Positions 19,287 through 27,700 of a stretch of 64,000 nt of DNA are shown piece by piece. The stretch covers positions 5,073,001-5,137,000 of the forward strand of contig NZ_VAWE01000001.1 of the NCBI RefSeq assembly GCF_005795905.1, written 5' to 3'. Both the position numbers and the translations under genes were made by a program. The DNA is from Streptomyces marianii (GTDB lineage Bacteria > Actinomycetota > Actinomycetes > Streptomycetales > Streptomycetaceae). Under the pieces are notes generated by a model. That model had not been told where the DNA came from. It saw only the letters and a program-made list of their open reading frames with translations, and did no database searches. The stretch's first letter is position 1; each line of letters begins with the position of its first letter.

Positions 19287-20126
19287 ATGAACGACACCAG
19301 CCCTGCCGCACGGCTGCAGCAGCTCTTCGAGGGCCACCGCCTCACCCCCACCCAGCGCCGCATCGCCCACTGCATGGTGCGCAGGGCGGCCGATGTGCCG
19401 TTCCTGTCCAGCGTCGAGCTGGCCGAGCTCGCCGGAGTCAGCCAGCCGTCCGTCACGCGCTTCGCCGTCGCGCTCGGCTTCGACGGCTATCCGGCGCTGC
19501 GCAGGCATCTGCGCGAGGTGGCACCGGCCGAACCGGCTGAGGAACAGCAGGAGTTCACCGAGTATCAGCAGGCCGTCCACGCCGAGATCGAGAACCTGCG
19601 CCATCTCGCCGAACTGCTCGCCGACCCGGGCCCCGTGCAGCGGGCGGCCCGGTTGCTCGCCGCCTCCCGTCCGCTGCCGGTCCTCGGGCTGCGCGCCGCC
19701 TCCTCGCAGGCCCGCGGCTTCTCGTACTTCGCGGCCAAGGTCCACCCGGACGTCCGGCTGCTCGACGAGGGGGGCTCGATGCTGGCCGACCGGGTCGACG
19801 CGGCACGGCGGGCCGGCGCGACCGCGCTGCTCTGCTTCGCCCTGCCCCGCCACCCCAGGGAGGTGGTGGAGGCGCTCGCGTACGCGCGGGGGTCCGGCCT
19901 GACCGTCGTCACGGTCGCGGACTCGGCGTTCGCGCCCGTCGCCGCCCACAGCGATGTGCTGATCCCGGCCGCCGTCGGCACCGGCCTGGCCTTCGACACG
20001 GCATGCGCGCCGATGCTGCTGGGCCGGGTGCTGCTGGAGGCGATGTGCGACGACCTGCCGGACGCGCAGGCGCGGCTGGAGGAGTTCGACGTCCGATCCG
20101 CGGAGCGCGGACTCTTCGCCGACTGA
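19287..20126 (+). CDS. MurR/RpiR family transcriptional regulator
   Basis: A 279-residue DNA-binding regulator. The N-terminal HTH_6 domain covers about residues 8-75 (LTPTQRRIAHCMVRRAADVPFLSSVELAELAGVSQPSVTRFAVALGFDGY). The C-terminal SIS sugar-phosphate-binding domain covers about 100-260, with LLCFALPRHPREVVEALAYAR. Such proteins usually control sugar or amino-sugar use in response to a phosphorylated ligand. ATG 19287 follows a G-rich Shine-Dalgarno sequence. No adjacent catabolic gene reveals its target. The hut genes 9 kb away are one candidate, without direct evidence. Confidence 0.85.
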   Translation: MNDTSPAARLQQLFEGHRLTPTQRRIAHCMVRRAADVPFLSSVELAELAGVSQPSVTRFAVALGFDGYPALRRHLREVAPAEPAEEQQEFTEYQQAVHAEIENLRHLAELLADPGPVQRAARLLAASRPLPVLGLRAASSQARGFSYFAAKVHPDVRLLDEGGSMLADRVDAARRAGATALLCFALPRHPREVVEALAYARGSGLTVVTVADSAFAPVAAHSDVLIPAAVGTGLAFDTACAPMLLGRVLLEAMCDDLPDAQARLEEFDVRSAERGLFAD

Positions 20127-20216
20127 CCGGACAGGACATGTCGGCGGCTCGGCGGCCCTGGCGCCGGTGACCGAGTGGCTGACCGGACCGTTCACCTGCT
20201 CGGTGCGTCACCGACC

Positions 20217-20248
20217 GACCGGCCGACCGGCCGACCGGCCGACCGGCT
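20217..20248 (+). repeat. Tandem 8-bp repeat (GACCGGCC)n
   Basis: Four copies of GACCGGCC (last base changed in the fourth) in the gap between the RpiR gene and the following membrane-protein gene. Confidence 0.85.
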
Positions 20249-20399
20249 GCCTGTCTGCCTGCCTGACCGGCCCGGCTGCCGCACCGCCCGTTCGGCGTGG
20301 GGCCGGGGGTGTCCCAGGCCCGTCCTTCTCAGGCGTTCCTCAGAGAATCCGGCTAACCTCCCCGCCCTGAACGGCAGGACGGGCGAAGGGAGCGGCGTC

Positions 20400-20966
20400 G
20401 TGGGTCGCGGCGGAGGTCACGCACTGGCGCGTGTGGCGGTGGTGGTACGGGCCGGGGCGGCCCCGATGGTGTGGCTCGGCGTGGTCGCGGCGGCCGTCGG
20501 GCTGGTGCCGGAGGGCCTCACCGGCCGGGTGATCGGACTGTACGGGGGTGCCGCGGCGTTCCTGGTCGCGGCGGCCGTCGTGGCGTCCGTGCATAAGGGC
20601 CGCTACCGGGAGCTGGAGCGGGACGCCACCAGGGCCGCCCGGGGCGACATCCTCCAGGACCGGGCTGTGACCGTCCGCAACTGGCGCCGCACGCACCGCT
20701 GGTGGCTGCTCGTGGCGTTCGCCGCAGCGATGGCCGGTGCCTTCGCCGTACCGGCGGCGGGCGGGCTGCTGCTGACGGGCGCCGGTGCCGGGCTGTGGCT
20801 CAAGGCGCGCGCCCTGGGGCGGCGGGAGGCCGCGGCCGAGAAGCTGCTGTGGGTGCGCGCCGACTGGGTCGACGGCGGCCGGCCCGCCGGGGCGAGGGTG
20901 AGGGGCTACCGCACCACCGGCCCCGCCGCCGGGGACGCCGCCCCGGGCGGGGCTCGGCGCCGCTGA
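20400..20966 (+). CDS. Small integral membrane protein
   Basis: A 188-residue protein with two N-terminal hydrophobic segments (VWLGVVAAAVGLVPEG, FLVAAAVVASVH), a basic charged loop (KGRYRELERDATRAARGD) and two further segments (WWLLVAFAAAMAGAFAV, GLLLTGAGAGLWL). The C-terminal tail is basic and cytoplasmic. GTG 20400 has AAGGGAG seven bases upstream. No family is recognised. It converges on the roadblock operon. Confidence 0.6.
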   Translation: MGRGGGHALARVAVVVRAGAAPMVWLGVVAAAVGLVPEGLTGRVIGLYGGAAAFLVAAAVVASVHKGRYRELERDATRAARGDILQDRAVTVRNWRRTHRWWLLVAFAAAMAGAFAVPAAGGLLLTGAGAGLWLKARALGRREAAAEKLLWVRADWVDGGRPAGARVRGYRTTGPAAGDAAPGGARRR

Positions 20967-20992
20967 ACGGTCGGCGGGGCGCCGGTGGGGCG

Positions 20993-21367
20993 TCAGACCT
21001 CCAGCTCGGCCTCGATCTTGCGCAGCTGGTGGCGGGCCATCGCCAGGTTGGCACGCTGGTTGTCCAGAGCCAGGTACAGGAACAGCCCGTTGCCGCCGCG
21101 CGCCTTGAGCAGCCGGATCAGGTGGTACTGCCCGCCCAGGGTGATGAGGATGTCCTCGATCTCGTCCTGGAGGCCCAGCATCTCCATCGCGCGCAGCTTT
21201 GCCCGCACCACGTCGGTGTTGCCCGCGGCCGCGACGTTCAGGTCGAGGTGCTTGCCGCCGCCGAGGGTGCCCAGGGCCATGCCGCTGGTGTAGTCGACGA
21301 GGGCGACGCCGACCGCACCCTCGATCACGGTCATCGCTTCCTTGAGGGTCGTCTCGGTGTTCGCCAT
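20993..21367 (-). CDS. Roadblock/LC7-like protein (third of the operon)
   Basis: A 124-residue protein of the roadblock/LC7 fold, the class that acts as partner or regulator of small Ras-like GTPases. It starts with a helix (TTLKEAMTVIEGAVGVALVDYTSGMALG) and then has a beta-rich core with ILITLGGQYHLIRLL and the C-terminal helix RANLAMARHQLRKIEAELEV. ATG 21367 has AAGGAGAGG upstream. It has the same overall layout as the protein encoded at 22729-23142 (VDxTSGxALGT, LxLDxxxxNLAxAR), so the two are paralogues. No TTA codon is seen. Confidence 0.75.
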   Translation of the reverse strand: MANTETTLKEAMTVIEGAVGVALVDYTSGMALGTLGGGKHLDLNVAAAGNTDVVRAKLRAMEMLGLQDEIEDILITLGGQYHLIRLLKARGGNGLFLYLALDNQRANLAMARHQLRKIEAELEV

Positions 21368-21420
21368 GGTGGTGCCTCTCCTTGTTGGGGAACTGTTCGG
21401 TTCGAGTGGTGTGTTCGTGT

Positions 21421-21452
21421 GTCGGGCTGTCGGGCTGTCGGGCTGTCGGGCT
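21421..21452 (+). repeat. Tandem 8-bp repeat (GTCGGGCT)n
   Basis: Four exact copies of GTCGGGCT plus GTC, in the 181-base gap between two roadblock genes, upstream of the third. Confidence 0.9.
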
Positions 21453-21548
21453 GTCCGCGGCTCCGGGTGCCGGAGTGCGGGAGGCGGCGGCCCGCCCTCC
21501 GGGGCGGTGACCTCCGACGAGGAGGCCCGGCCCTTGCCGCCGGCTGGT

Positions 21549-21932
21549 TCAGGGGCGTTCCAGTGCTCCGTTCACGAGTTCGCCGATGCGCGCCCCCGTC
21601 CTGCGGGCCTCGAGATGCAACCGGCCGACGTTGACCCGCGGTTCGGCGGTCACGGTGAGCACGGCGGCCGTGCCCGCCGCGTACGTCGCGACATAGCCGC
21701 TCTCGCCTCGGACGAGCAGTTCACGGAAGCGGCCCTGGCCGGTCGCCTCGGTGAGCCGCACGGCGACGCCGAGTGCCGCGGCGGTCAGCGCGGCGATCGT
21801 CTCCGCCTCCGCGTCCGGTGTGTCCCTGGCCAGCACGAGGCCGTCCACGCTGGCCGCGAGGGCGCCGGTGAGCTGCGGTAACCGGTTCCTCAACCGATGC
21901 AGTTCGTCGAGGACCCCGGTGCTCGCGGTCAT
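21549..21932 (-). CDS. Roadblock/LC7 domain protein with a TTA codon
   Basis: A 127-residue roadblock-type protein (LDELHRLRNRLPQLTGALAASVDGLVLARD, then ETIAALTAAALGVAVRLTEATG and an LxVRGxxGYVATYAAG core), close in layout to the CvnB/MglB proteins that regulate small GTPases. ATG 21932 has AGAGGAG about eight bases upstream. The in-frame ATG at 21974 would overlap the previous gene. Codon 18 is TTA (bases 21881-21879 read on this strand), so translation should depend on the bldA tRNA. It lies 38 bases after the DUF4388-like gene. Confidence 0.8.
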   Translation of the reverse strand: MTASTGVLDELHRLRNRLPQLTGALAASVDGLVLARDTPDAEAETIAALTAAALGVAVRLTEATGQGRFRELLVRGESGYVATYAAGTAAVLTVTAEPRVNVGRLHLEARRTGARIGELVNGALERP

Positions 21933-21970
21933 CAGCTGTCTCCTCTCGGCGCGCTGCCTCATCGCGCGCA

Positions 21971-22732
21971 TCACAGCGTTGCCTCCAGGGCGTCACGGAG
22001 CCGGCGGAGCAGGGCGATGTCCGGATCCGCGGACACCTCCATCACGCGCGCGACATCGAGTGGCGGGTCGGGCGCCATGGCGCTCGGGCGAGGAGTCTCG
22101 ACGAGCCCGGCCGCAGCCAGCCGGCGTACGTCGACGAGGGTGTGGAACGCGGGACGTCCCAGGGCCCGGGCGATGTCGGCGGGGGTGCGCACCCCGTCGG
22201 CCAGGTCGAGGACGGCGCGCTGCCGCGGGGCGGCCCGCACCGGGGCGGGCCGGGGGGAGGGCACCACGGGCGCGGTGTCCGTCTCCGGATGCGCCCAGAG
22301 ACGGTCCAGCAGGGCCCGGCGCCGCAGGGTCTCGCGCTCGACCACTTCGGCTGCCACGGGCCGTACCGGGCCTATCCAGTGGGCCACGCCGTAGCGGAAG
22401 CGGGTGGGGCCGTTGCTCGGTGCGAGGGCGAAGAACGCCGCGTCGAAGAGCGCACCGAGATGGCATATCTCCAGCTCGCCCCCGGACACCAGACCGCTGT
22501 CGACGAGGTACCGGCCCACCGCGCCGTTCGCCCCGGCCTCGCGGAGAGCCTCCGTCCAGCCCTCGGCGCGCAGCCGCCCGGTCGCGGCGAGCAGGACGTC
22601 GATCCCCGGAGCGGTGGGGCTCTCGGCGTGGACGACGCGGCCCTCGACGAGGTAAAGCGTTCCCCGGTCCCGTAAGAGGGCGCCGGTGGCCCGTTCGGAG
22701 GCCAGCCGCAGCAGCATCGGTGAGACGGTCAC
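21971..22732 (-). CDS. DUF4388/PATAN-like protein with a TTA codon
   Basis: A 253-residue cytoplasmic protein. The N-terminal part (residues about 5-105) has the DUF4388-type pattern LASERATGALLRDRGTLYLVEGRVVHAESP and GRYLVDSGLVSGGELE, known from PatA-like response regulators and gliding proteins. The C-terminal 110 residues resemble a winged-helix segment (VLDLADGVRTPADIARALGRPAFHTLVDVRRLAAAGLV). The GTG start at 22732 overlaps the stop of the preceding roadblock gene (GTGA). Codon 20 is TTA (bases 22675-22673), predicting bldA dependence. Confidence 0.75.
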   Translation of the reverse strand: MTVSPMLLRLASERATGALLRDRGTLYLVEGRVVHAESPTAPGIDVLLAATGRLRAEGWTEALREAGANGAVGRYLVDSGLVSGGELEICHLGALFDAAFFALAPSNGPTRFRYGVAHWIGPVRPVAAEVVERETLRRRALLDRLWAHPETDTAPVVPSPRPAPVRAAPRQRAVLDLADGVRTPADIARALGRPAFHTLVDVRRLAAAGLVETPRPSAMAPDPPLDVARVMEVSADPDIALLRRLRDALEATL

Positions 22733-23142
22733 TCCAGCACCAGCCGCTCGGTCAGGTCGCGCATTCTGAGCCGGGCGAGGGCGAGGTTGCCGTCCGCGCG
22801 GTCGAGCCAGAGATGGAGCAGGACGCTGCTGTCGAAGCTCGTCTCGACGAAGCGCAGAACGTGATAACACGTACGGGTGGTGACGACGACGTCCTCCACC
22901 GGAGGATTCTTGCCGTGTTTCGCGTCCGGGGGGCCTTCTGCGGCCCCCACGGGAGTGAAGGTGGGATGCTCCGCCGCCATGCGCGCCAGTTCCGCGGTCT
23001 CGGCCGCCGCCGTCTCGTGGTCGTTCCCGGCCGCGTCCCCGACCGTGCCGAGGGCGAGTCCGCTGGTCCAGTCGACGAGGGCGGCACCGCGCACTCCGGG
23101 TAGCCGCATGGCGTGGAGAAGACACTCGTCGATCCCGGGCAC
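22729..23142 (-). CDS. Roadblock/LC7-like protein (first of the operon)
   Basis: A 137-residue protein with the same signatures as the third roadblock protein (GAALVDWTSGLALGTVGD, LHLWLDRADGNLALARLRMRDLTERLVLE) and a loop insertion around residues 45-90. An upstream GTG at 23163 would place GGAGGGGG inside the coding region. GTG 23142 has that sequence eight bases before it and is preferred. It is the first gene of the leftward operon and has no TTA codon in frame. A TTA at about 22865 is out of frame. Confidence 0.7.
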   Translation of the reverse strand: MPGIDECLLHAMRLPGVRGAALVDWTSGLALGTVGDAAGNDHETAAAETAELARMAAEHPTFTPVGAAEGPPDAKHGKNPPVEDVVVTTRTCYHVLRFVETSFDSSVLLHLWLDRADGNLALARLRMRDLTERLVLE

Positions 23143-23408
23143 GCGAAAATCCCCCTCCAGCACGTGTGCGTACGGCTCGGACGCACGTCCGTAGCCGTAA
23201 GGTTACGCACCGCAGTGGTGGCAGGTGGAAGTTCTGGCATTTTCCATCGGAACATGCGGGCGGTCCGCTAAGGTCCGCTGCCCGCCGCCCGGGTCGGCCC
23301 TGACCGCACGCCGCCGCCGTCGGGCCGGGCCATGCCAGGACACCAAGGGCCCTCGCCGAGCCCGGGGTCGAGGGGCCCGGTCGACCGTGTCACAGGCCCG
23401 CGGAGCCG

Positions 23409-23490
23409 TGGGCCCGCGCGCCGCGGAGCCGGGGTCGCCGGATACACCGACCCCGCCAGATCCTTCCATGGGCCCGCGCGCCGCGGAGCC
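23409..23490. repeat. 22-bp direct repeat, two copies
   Basis: The 22-base unit at 23409-23430 recurs exactly at 23469-23490, 60 bases on. It lies in the 390-base gap between the roadblock operon and the permease. The second copy is inside the hairpin listed next. Confidence 0.85.
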
Positions 23491-23500
23491 CGGGCCCATG
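23467..23500 (-). terminator. Hairpin after the APC permease gene
   Basis: CATGGGCCCG (23467-23476) pairs with CGGGCCCATG (23491-23500), 33 bases beyond the permease stop in its direction of transcription. Confidence 0.55.
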
Positions 23501-23532
23501 TGGTCCGGGCCCGCCGGGTTCCGGCCGGGCCC

Positions 23533-24909
23533 TCAGTCCGTGGAGCCCCACGCCGCCGTCTCCTCGTGCCGCAGCCTCATCCACAGCTTGTTCACGACCC
23601 ACAGCACGATGCCGACGGCGATCAGCACCCCGGCCCGGATGTACACGTCCGAACCGCGCTCCGAGAGCGGGCTGGCCAGGACGACCGAGGTGATCGCGCC
23701 CAGCACCGGAAGGACCGTCGGGGTACGGAAGTGGGCGTGCTCGACGCGGTCCTTGCGCAGCACCAGCACCGCCACGTTGACCACCGCGAAGACGCACAGC
23801 AGAAGGAACGCGGTGGTGTCGCCGAGTCCTTCGATCTCACCGGTCGAGACGAGGACGATGGCGATCAGGGTGACGAAGACGATGCCGGTGACGGGGGTGC
23901 GGCGGTGGGGGAGCACCCGGGCCATGCCGCGCGGCAGCACCTTCTCGTTGGCGAGGCCGTAGCAGAGCCGCGAGGCCATCATGATGTTGATCAGCGCGGA
24001 GTTGGTGACCGCGAAGAGCGCGATGGCCGCGAACAGCCTCGGCGGGAAGTCGACCCCGCCGGCCTTCACCACCTCCAGCAGCGGGCCGTCCGACTCCGCG
24101 AGCACCCGGTAGTCCACCAGCAGCGACGACACCAGCGCCACGAGGACGTAGATCGTGCCGGTCACCCCGACACCGATGAAGATGGCGCGGGGGAACGTGC
24201 GGACCGGGTCCTTCGTCTCCTCCGCCATGTTGACGGAGTCCTCGAAACCGACGAAGGCGAAGAATCCCAGTGCCGTGGCGCCGAGCACGCTCGTCAGCAG
24301 GGCGTAGCCGGTGCCGCTCGAGTGGAACTCGCCCAGCCTGGACGGCTCCCCGCCGCCGCTCAGCACGGCCCAGGCGCCGATCCCCAGGACCACGGCCAGA
24401 CCGGACAGTTCGACCAGCGTCAGCACCATGTTCGTCTTCACCGACTCCGCGACACCCCGCAGGGCGATCGCGGCGAGGCCGAGGATGAAGGCGATCGCGA
24501 TCGCGGTCGGCGGGATCGCGTCGGTGAACTCCTGGAAGTAGTCACCGCTGAACGCGCGGGCGGCGGCGCTCGCCGACGACAGGCCCGAGCACATGACCAT
24601 GAAGGCGATGACGAAGGTCAGGAAGGGGAGCCGGAACGCCTTCTGGGTGTAGAGCGCGGCCCCCGCCGCCTTCGGGTACTTGCCCACGAGTTCGACGTAC
24701 GACGCCGCCGTCAGCAGGGCCACGACGAAGCCGATCAGGAACGGCAGCCAGAGCGCCCCGCCGATCTTCCCCGCGACCTTCCCGGTCGTGGCGTAGATGC
24801 CGGTGCCGAGGATGTCGCCGATGACGAAGAGGATCATCAGCTTCGGGCCGATGGCCCGTTTCAGCGACCCCTCGTGCTCCTGCGGTCCCGTGGACGTGGA
24901 TGTGGCCAT
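23533..24909 (-). CDS. APC family amino acid permease
   Basis: A 458-residue secondary transporter with about 12 membrane helices. Typical APC segments are GDILGTGIYATTGKVAG in helix 1, GFFAFVGFEDSVNMAEETKDPVRTFPRAI, NSALINIMMASRLCYGLANEKVLPRGMARVLPHRRTP and VFAVVNVAVLVLRK. It imports amino acids or polyamines with protons; the substrate is unknown. The ATG at 24909 follows GAGAGGATCC. Just upstream is a short run of TTCCCG repeats. Confidence 0.88.
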   Translation of the reverse strand: MATSTSTGPQEHEGSLKRAIGPKLMILFVIGDILGTGIYATTGKVAGKIGGALWLPFLIGFVVALLTAASYVELVGKYPKAAGAALYTQKAFRLPFLTFVIAFMVMCSGLSSASAAARAFSGDYFQEFTDAIPPTAIAIAFILGLAAIALRGVAESVKTNMVLTLVELSGLAVVLGIGAWAVLSGGGEPSRLGEFHSSGTGYALLTSVLGATALGFFAFVGFEDSVNMAEETKDPVRTFPRAIFIGVGVTGTIYVLVALVSSLLVDYRVLAESDGPLLEVVKAGGVDFPPRLFAAIALFAVTNSALINIMMASRLCYGLANEKVLPRGMARVLPHRRTPVTGIVFVTLIAIVLVSTGEIEGLGDTTAFLLLCVFAVVNVAVLVLRKDRVEHAHFRTPTVLPVLGAITSVVLASPLSERGSDVYIRAGVLIAVGIVLWVVNKLWMRLRHEETAAWGSTD

Positions 24910-25072
24910 GGATCCTCTCCCGTTCCCGTTCCCGTTCCCGTTGCCGGCTGGGAAAGTCTCTGCCCGACCACGGGTCCTTGATGCCCGCGGCACGCCGGGC
25001 CGTTGGGCTGTCCGGGGGTGCGGGTCGTACGGGGCCGTACGGGGTCGGCGGCCGGTCGGCCGCGGGGAGCGA

Positions 25073-25132
25073 TGCCCGCCGGGCGGTGACTCGTGCTGCC
25101 GGGCGTGGTGCCCGCCGGGCGGTGACTCGTGC
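25073..25132. repeat. 24-bp direct repeat, two copies in 60 bases
   Basis: The 24 bases 25073-25096 recur exactly at 25109-25132. They lie in the 490-base gap 24910-25399 between the permease and the SRPBCC gene. The gap is GC-rich with other short repeats, and no convincing gene is seen. Confidence 0.85.
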
Positions 25133-25399
25133 CGGGCGTGGTGCCCGCGACGGCCGGTGCTTTCGGCAGGGCGGTACGACGCCGGGGCCGGAGACCGTCG
25201 CGCGGTGCGCAGGCCGCTGCCGGGAGCCCTTCCGGCGCGAGCCTGCCCGGGGGCCTTCGGGTGAGGGGCGGTACGACGTCGCGGTCGGGGACCTCCGGCG
25301 AGGGGTGGCGCCACGCCGCGGCCCTGGGGCCTCCGCACGGGGCCGTGTGACCGGGGCCGGTGCGGGCTTCCGGCCGGGGCGGAGCCGCCGCGCCCGGCG

Positions 25400-25864
25400 T
25401 CAGTCGCTGCGCGCCTCCACCGCGGCCGCGACGTCCGCGAGGTCCTTCGCGACGGCCTTGGCCACGGCCCGCTCGCCCAGCGGGCCGAGCACCTTGGCGA
25501 GCAGCCCCGCGACGCCTCCGGGTGTGCTGCCGGAGAACGTCATCCGGACCGTCGTCGTCTCCGGGCCGTCGGGACGCAGCGCGAACTCCGACACATAGTG
25601 CGTGCCGTGGCTGTCGGCCTCGACGACGAAGCGCTCGGTCGGCTCACTGGCCGTCACCCACATCTCCTCGGTGGCCTCCTTGCCGAACATCCGCCGGGTC
25701 TCGCGCCAGCGGGTGCCGACACCGAAGGGGCCCTCCGTGAGCTTCTCGATGCGCTCCACGCCGCTGAGCACCCGCTGGGAGCCCTCGACGTCGGTCAGCG
25801 CGTCCCAGACGCGGTCCACGGGCGCGGCGATGCGCCGCTCGACGACGACACTTCTGCTTGTCAT
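25400..25864 (-). CDS. SRPBCC family protein
   Basis: A 154-residue START/Bet v1-like protein. The pattern VVVERRIAAPVDRVWDALTDVEGSQRVLSGVERIEKL, then GTRWRETRRMFGKEATEEMWV and a C-terminal helix, is typical of polyketide-cyclase-like or Aha1-like ligand-binding domains. It probably binds a hydrophobic small molecule; the role is unknown. ATG 25864. The IS605-type element begins about 55 bases upstream of the start and may affect its promoter. Confidence 0.8.
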   Translation of the reverse strand: MTSRSVVVERRIAAPVDRVWDALTDVEGSQRVLSGVERIEKLTEGPFGVGTRWRETRRMFGKEATEEMWVTASEPTERFVVEADSHGTHYVSEFALRPDGPETTTVRMTFSGSTPGGVAGLLAKVLGPLGERAVAKAVAKDLADVAAAVEARSD

Positions 25865-25977
25865 GGCTTCATGGAACCACCGGGGTACGACAGTCGCCCG
25901 CTACCGGGACTAATCGCAGTGCTCCCCCGTTTACGGGGGGGGGTGAAGCGATTCTCAGTGCTGTTCTGACGCGCGGG

Positions 25978-26394
25978 CTAGAGCGGACGATTCTGCTGCT
26001 CGATGTACTGACGGACAGCCGACGGTGGAGCCCCGTCGACTGACCCGGCGAAGTAGGAGCCGGACCACAGGCGCTGTGCCCGCCAGTAGTGCCGGACCAG
26101 CTCTGGGTACTCCTGGCGGAGCCTGCGTGAGCTGACGCCCTTGAGGCTGTTGACCAGCTTGGAGACGGCGACCTTGGGCGGGAAGTTCACCAGTAGGTGC
26201 ACGTGATTGGTCTCGCCGTTGAAGTCGACCAGCTCGGTTTCGAAGTCCTCGCAGACGCTGCGCATGATCTCCTCCATGCGCTTCAAGTGGGCGTTGGTGA
26301 AGACGTTGTGCCGGTACTTCGTCACGAAAACCAAGTGCACGTGCATGACGAACGTGCAGTGTCTACCAGTGCGGATGTTCTGATACTCAGCCAT
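25978..26394 (-). CDS. tnpA: IS200/IS605 Y1 transposase TnpA
   Basis: A 138-residue HUH-type single-strand DNA transposase, a normal family length. VHLVFVTKYRHNVFT is the N-terminal strand. The HUH motif is HVHLLV in NGETNHVHLLVNFPP. The nucleophilic tyrosine is expected in AVRQYIEQQNRPL near the C-terminus. It cuts and joins the hairpin ends during replication-linked transposition. It starts 26 bases from tnpB in the opposite direction. Base composition is slightly less GC-rich than in the neighbours. Confidence 0.92.
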   Translation of the reverse strand: MAEYQNIRTGRHCTFVMHVHLVFVTKYRHNVFTNAHLKRMEEIMRSVCEDFETELVDFNGETNHVHLLVNFPPKVAVSKLVNSLKGVSSRRLRQEYPELVRHYWRAQRLWSGSYFAGSVDGAPPSAVRQYIEQQNRPL

Positions 26395-26420
26395 AAACCA
26401 ACTGTAGTACGATCGTTGGC

Positions 26421-27575
26421 ATGCGGCTCAGGTACTCCTTCCGTGTGTACCCGAACGCTCCTCAGCGCACGGCGTTGGCGAAGGCGTTCGGGTGTGCCCG
26501 CGTGGTCTGGAACGACGGGCTGTGTCTGCGCCAGGACGCCTACAAGCAGGGCGTGGAGCGGCCGAAGGCGGCGGAGCTGTCGAAGCGGTTGGTCGCCGAG
26601 GCGAAGAAGACCGAGGAACGGGCCTGGCTGTCCGAGGTGTCGGCCGTGGTCCTCCAGCAGTCCCTGCGGGACCTGGAGACCGCCTACTCCAACTTCTTCG
26701 CGTCGAAGAACGGCACCCGCAAGGGTCCGAAGACGGGGCCGCCGAAGTTCAAGAAGAAGACCAGCCGCCAGGCGATCCGGTTCACCACGAACGCTCGCTT
26801 CTCCGTGACCGCTGACGGCAAGCTCCGCCTGCCGAAGATCGGTGACGTGGAAGTCCGCTGGTCCCGAGACCTTCCCTCCGCTCCGTCGTCCGTGACGATC
26901 ATCAAGGACGCAGCCGGCAGGTACTTCGCCAGCTTCGTCGTGGAGGCCGAGGGCAAGCCGCTGCCGGAGCTGGACCTGGACGACACCGAGACCGGTATCG
27001 ACCTGGGCCTGTCGACCTACGCGGTCCTGCGCGGCCGGAAGGTCAGCTCGTCGAAGTTCTTCCGCCGCCAGGCCGAGAAGCTCAAGCGGGCTCAGCGCAA
27101 GCTGTCCCGAGCCCGGAAAGGCTCGAACAACCGTCGCAAGGCCAAGCTCGCCGTAGCGAAGATCCATGCACGCATCGCCGACCAGCGACGCGACTTCATC
27201 GAGCAGGAAACCACCAAGATCACGCGCGAGAGCCAAGCCGTGTACCTGGAAGACCTGAACGTGAAGGGCATGGGGACGGCCAAGGGCAAGCGCGGCAAGT
27301 CCGTCCACGACCAGTCGCTCAGCATGTTCGCCCGCACCCTCGAAGCCAAATGCGCACGGTACGGACGCACCTTCGCCAAGGCCTCCCGCTGGTTCCCCAG
27401 CACGCAACTGTGCTCCGCCTGCGGGTCGATCGAGGGGCCGAAGGGACTGGAAGGACTCAAGGTCCGGAACTGGGTGTGCTCCTGCGGGGCAGCCCACAAC
27501 CGGGACGAGAACGCAGAACTCAACCTCCGCCGTGAAGGACGGCGCATCGTGGCCGAGGGACGCCCGGACACGTAA
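26421..27575 (+). CDS. tnpB: RNA-guided endonuclease TnpB
   Basis: A 384-residue TnpB, the ancestor class of Cas12. The RuvC-like catalytic acids are present: D194 in TGIDLGLSTY, E277 in VYLEDLNVKGM and D362 in HNRDENAELN. The zinc-binding region is LCSACGSIEGPK, then WVCSCGAAH, with C-x-C rather than C-x2-C in the second half. Family members cleave DNA next to a short motif using an RNA made from the element's right end, which favours retention at donor sites. A TACGAT sequence eight bases before the ATG and no Shine-Dalgarno sequence suggest a leaderless message. Confidence 0.92.
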   Translation: MRLRYSFRVYPNAPQRTALAKAFGCARVVWNDGLCLRQDAYKQGVERPKAAELSKRLVAEAKKTEERAWLSEVSAVVLQQSLRDLETAYSNFFASKNGTRKGPKTGPPKFKKKTSRQAIRFTTNARFSVTADGKLRLPKIGDVEVRWSRDLPSAPSSVTIIKDAAGRYFASFVVEAEGKPLPELDLDDTETGIDLGLSTYAVLRGRKVSSSKFFRRQAEKLKRAQRKLSRARKGSNNRRKAKLAVAKIHARIADQRRDFIEQETTKITRESQAVYLEDLNVKGMGTAKGKRGKSVHDQSLSMFARTLEAKCARYGRTFAKASRWFPSTQLCSACGSIEGPKGLEGLKVRNWVCSCGAAHNRDENAELNLRREGRRIVAEGRPDT

Positions 27576-27700
27576 AACGCCTGCGGAGCCCACGTAAGAC
27601 CCGGCACGCCGGGCAGCGGGTGATGAAACAGGAACCACCCGCGACCGCCGTCCAACAACGACGGCCCGGTGGGAATCTCCCCCGTTCACGGGGGAGAGCG
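27576..27700 (+). ncRNA. Candidate omega (guide) RNA scaffold at the IS right end
   Basis: The 125 bases after tnpB fold into consecutive hairpins. One lies near 27599-27614. GCGGGTG (27616-27622) pairs with CACCCGC (27636-27642), GCCGTC (27647-27652) pairs with GACGGC (27660-27665), and a terminal hairpin spans 27677-27694. In related elements the reRNA/omegaRNA spans the tnpB end and right end, with the guide taken from flanking DNA beyond the element. The exact RNA ends are inferred. Confidence 0.5.

Noticed and set aside
22865..22867. TTA in the first roadblock gene
   Set aside because: It is out of frame; the codons read TGT TAT.
20993..23142. A standard conservon (CvnABCD)
   Set aside because: No sensor kinase, DUF742 or Ras-like GTPase gene is present.
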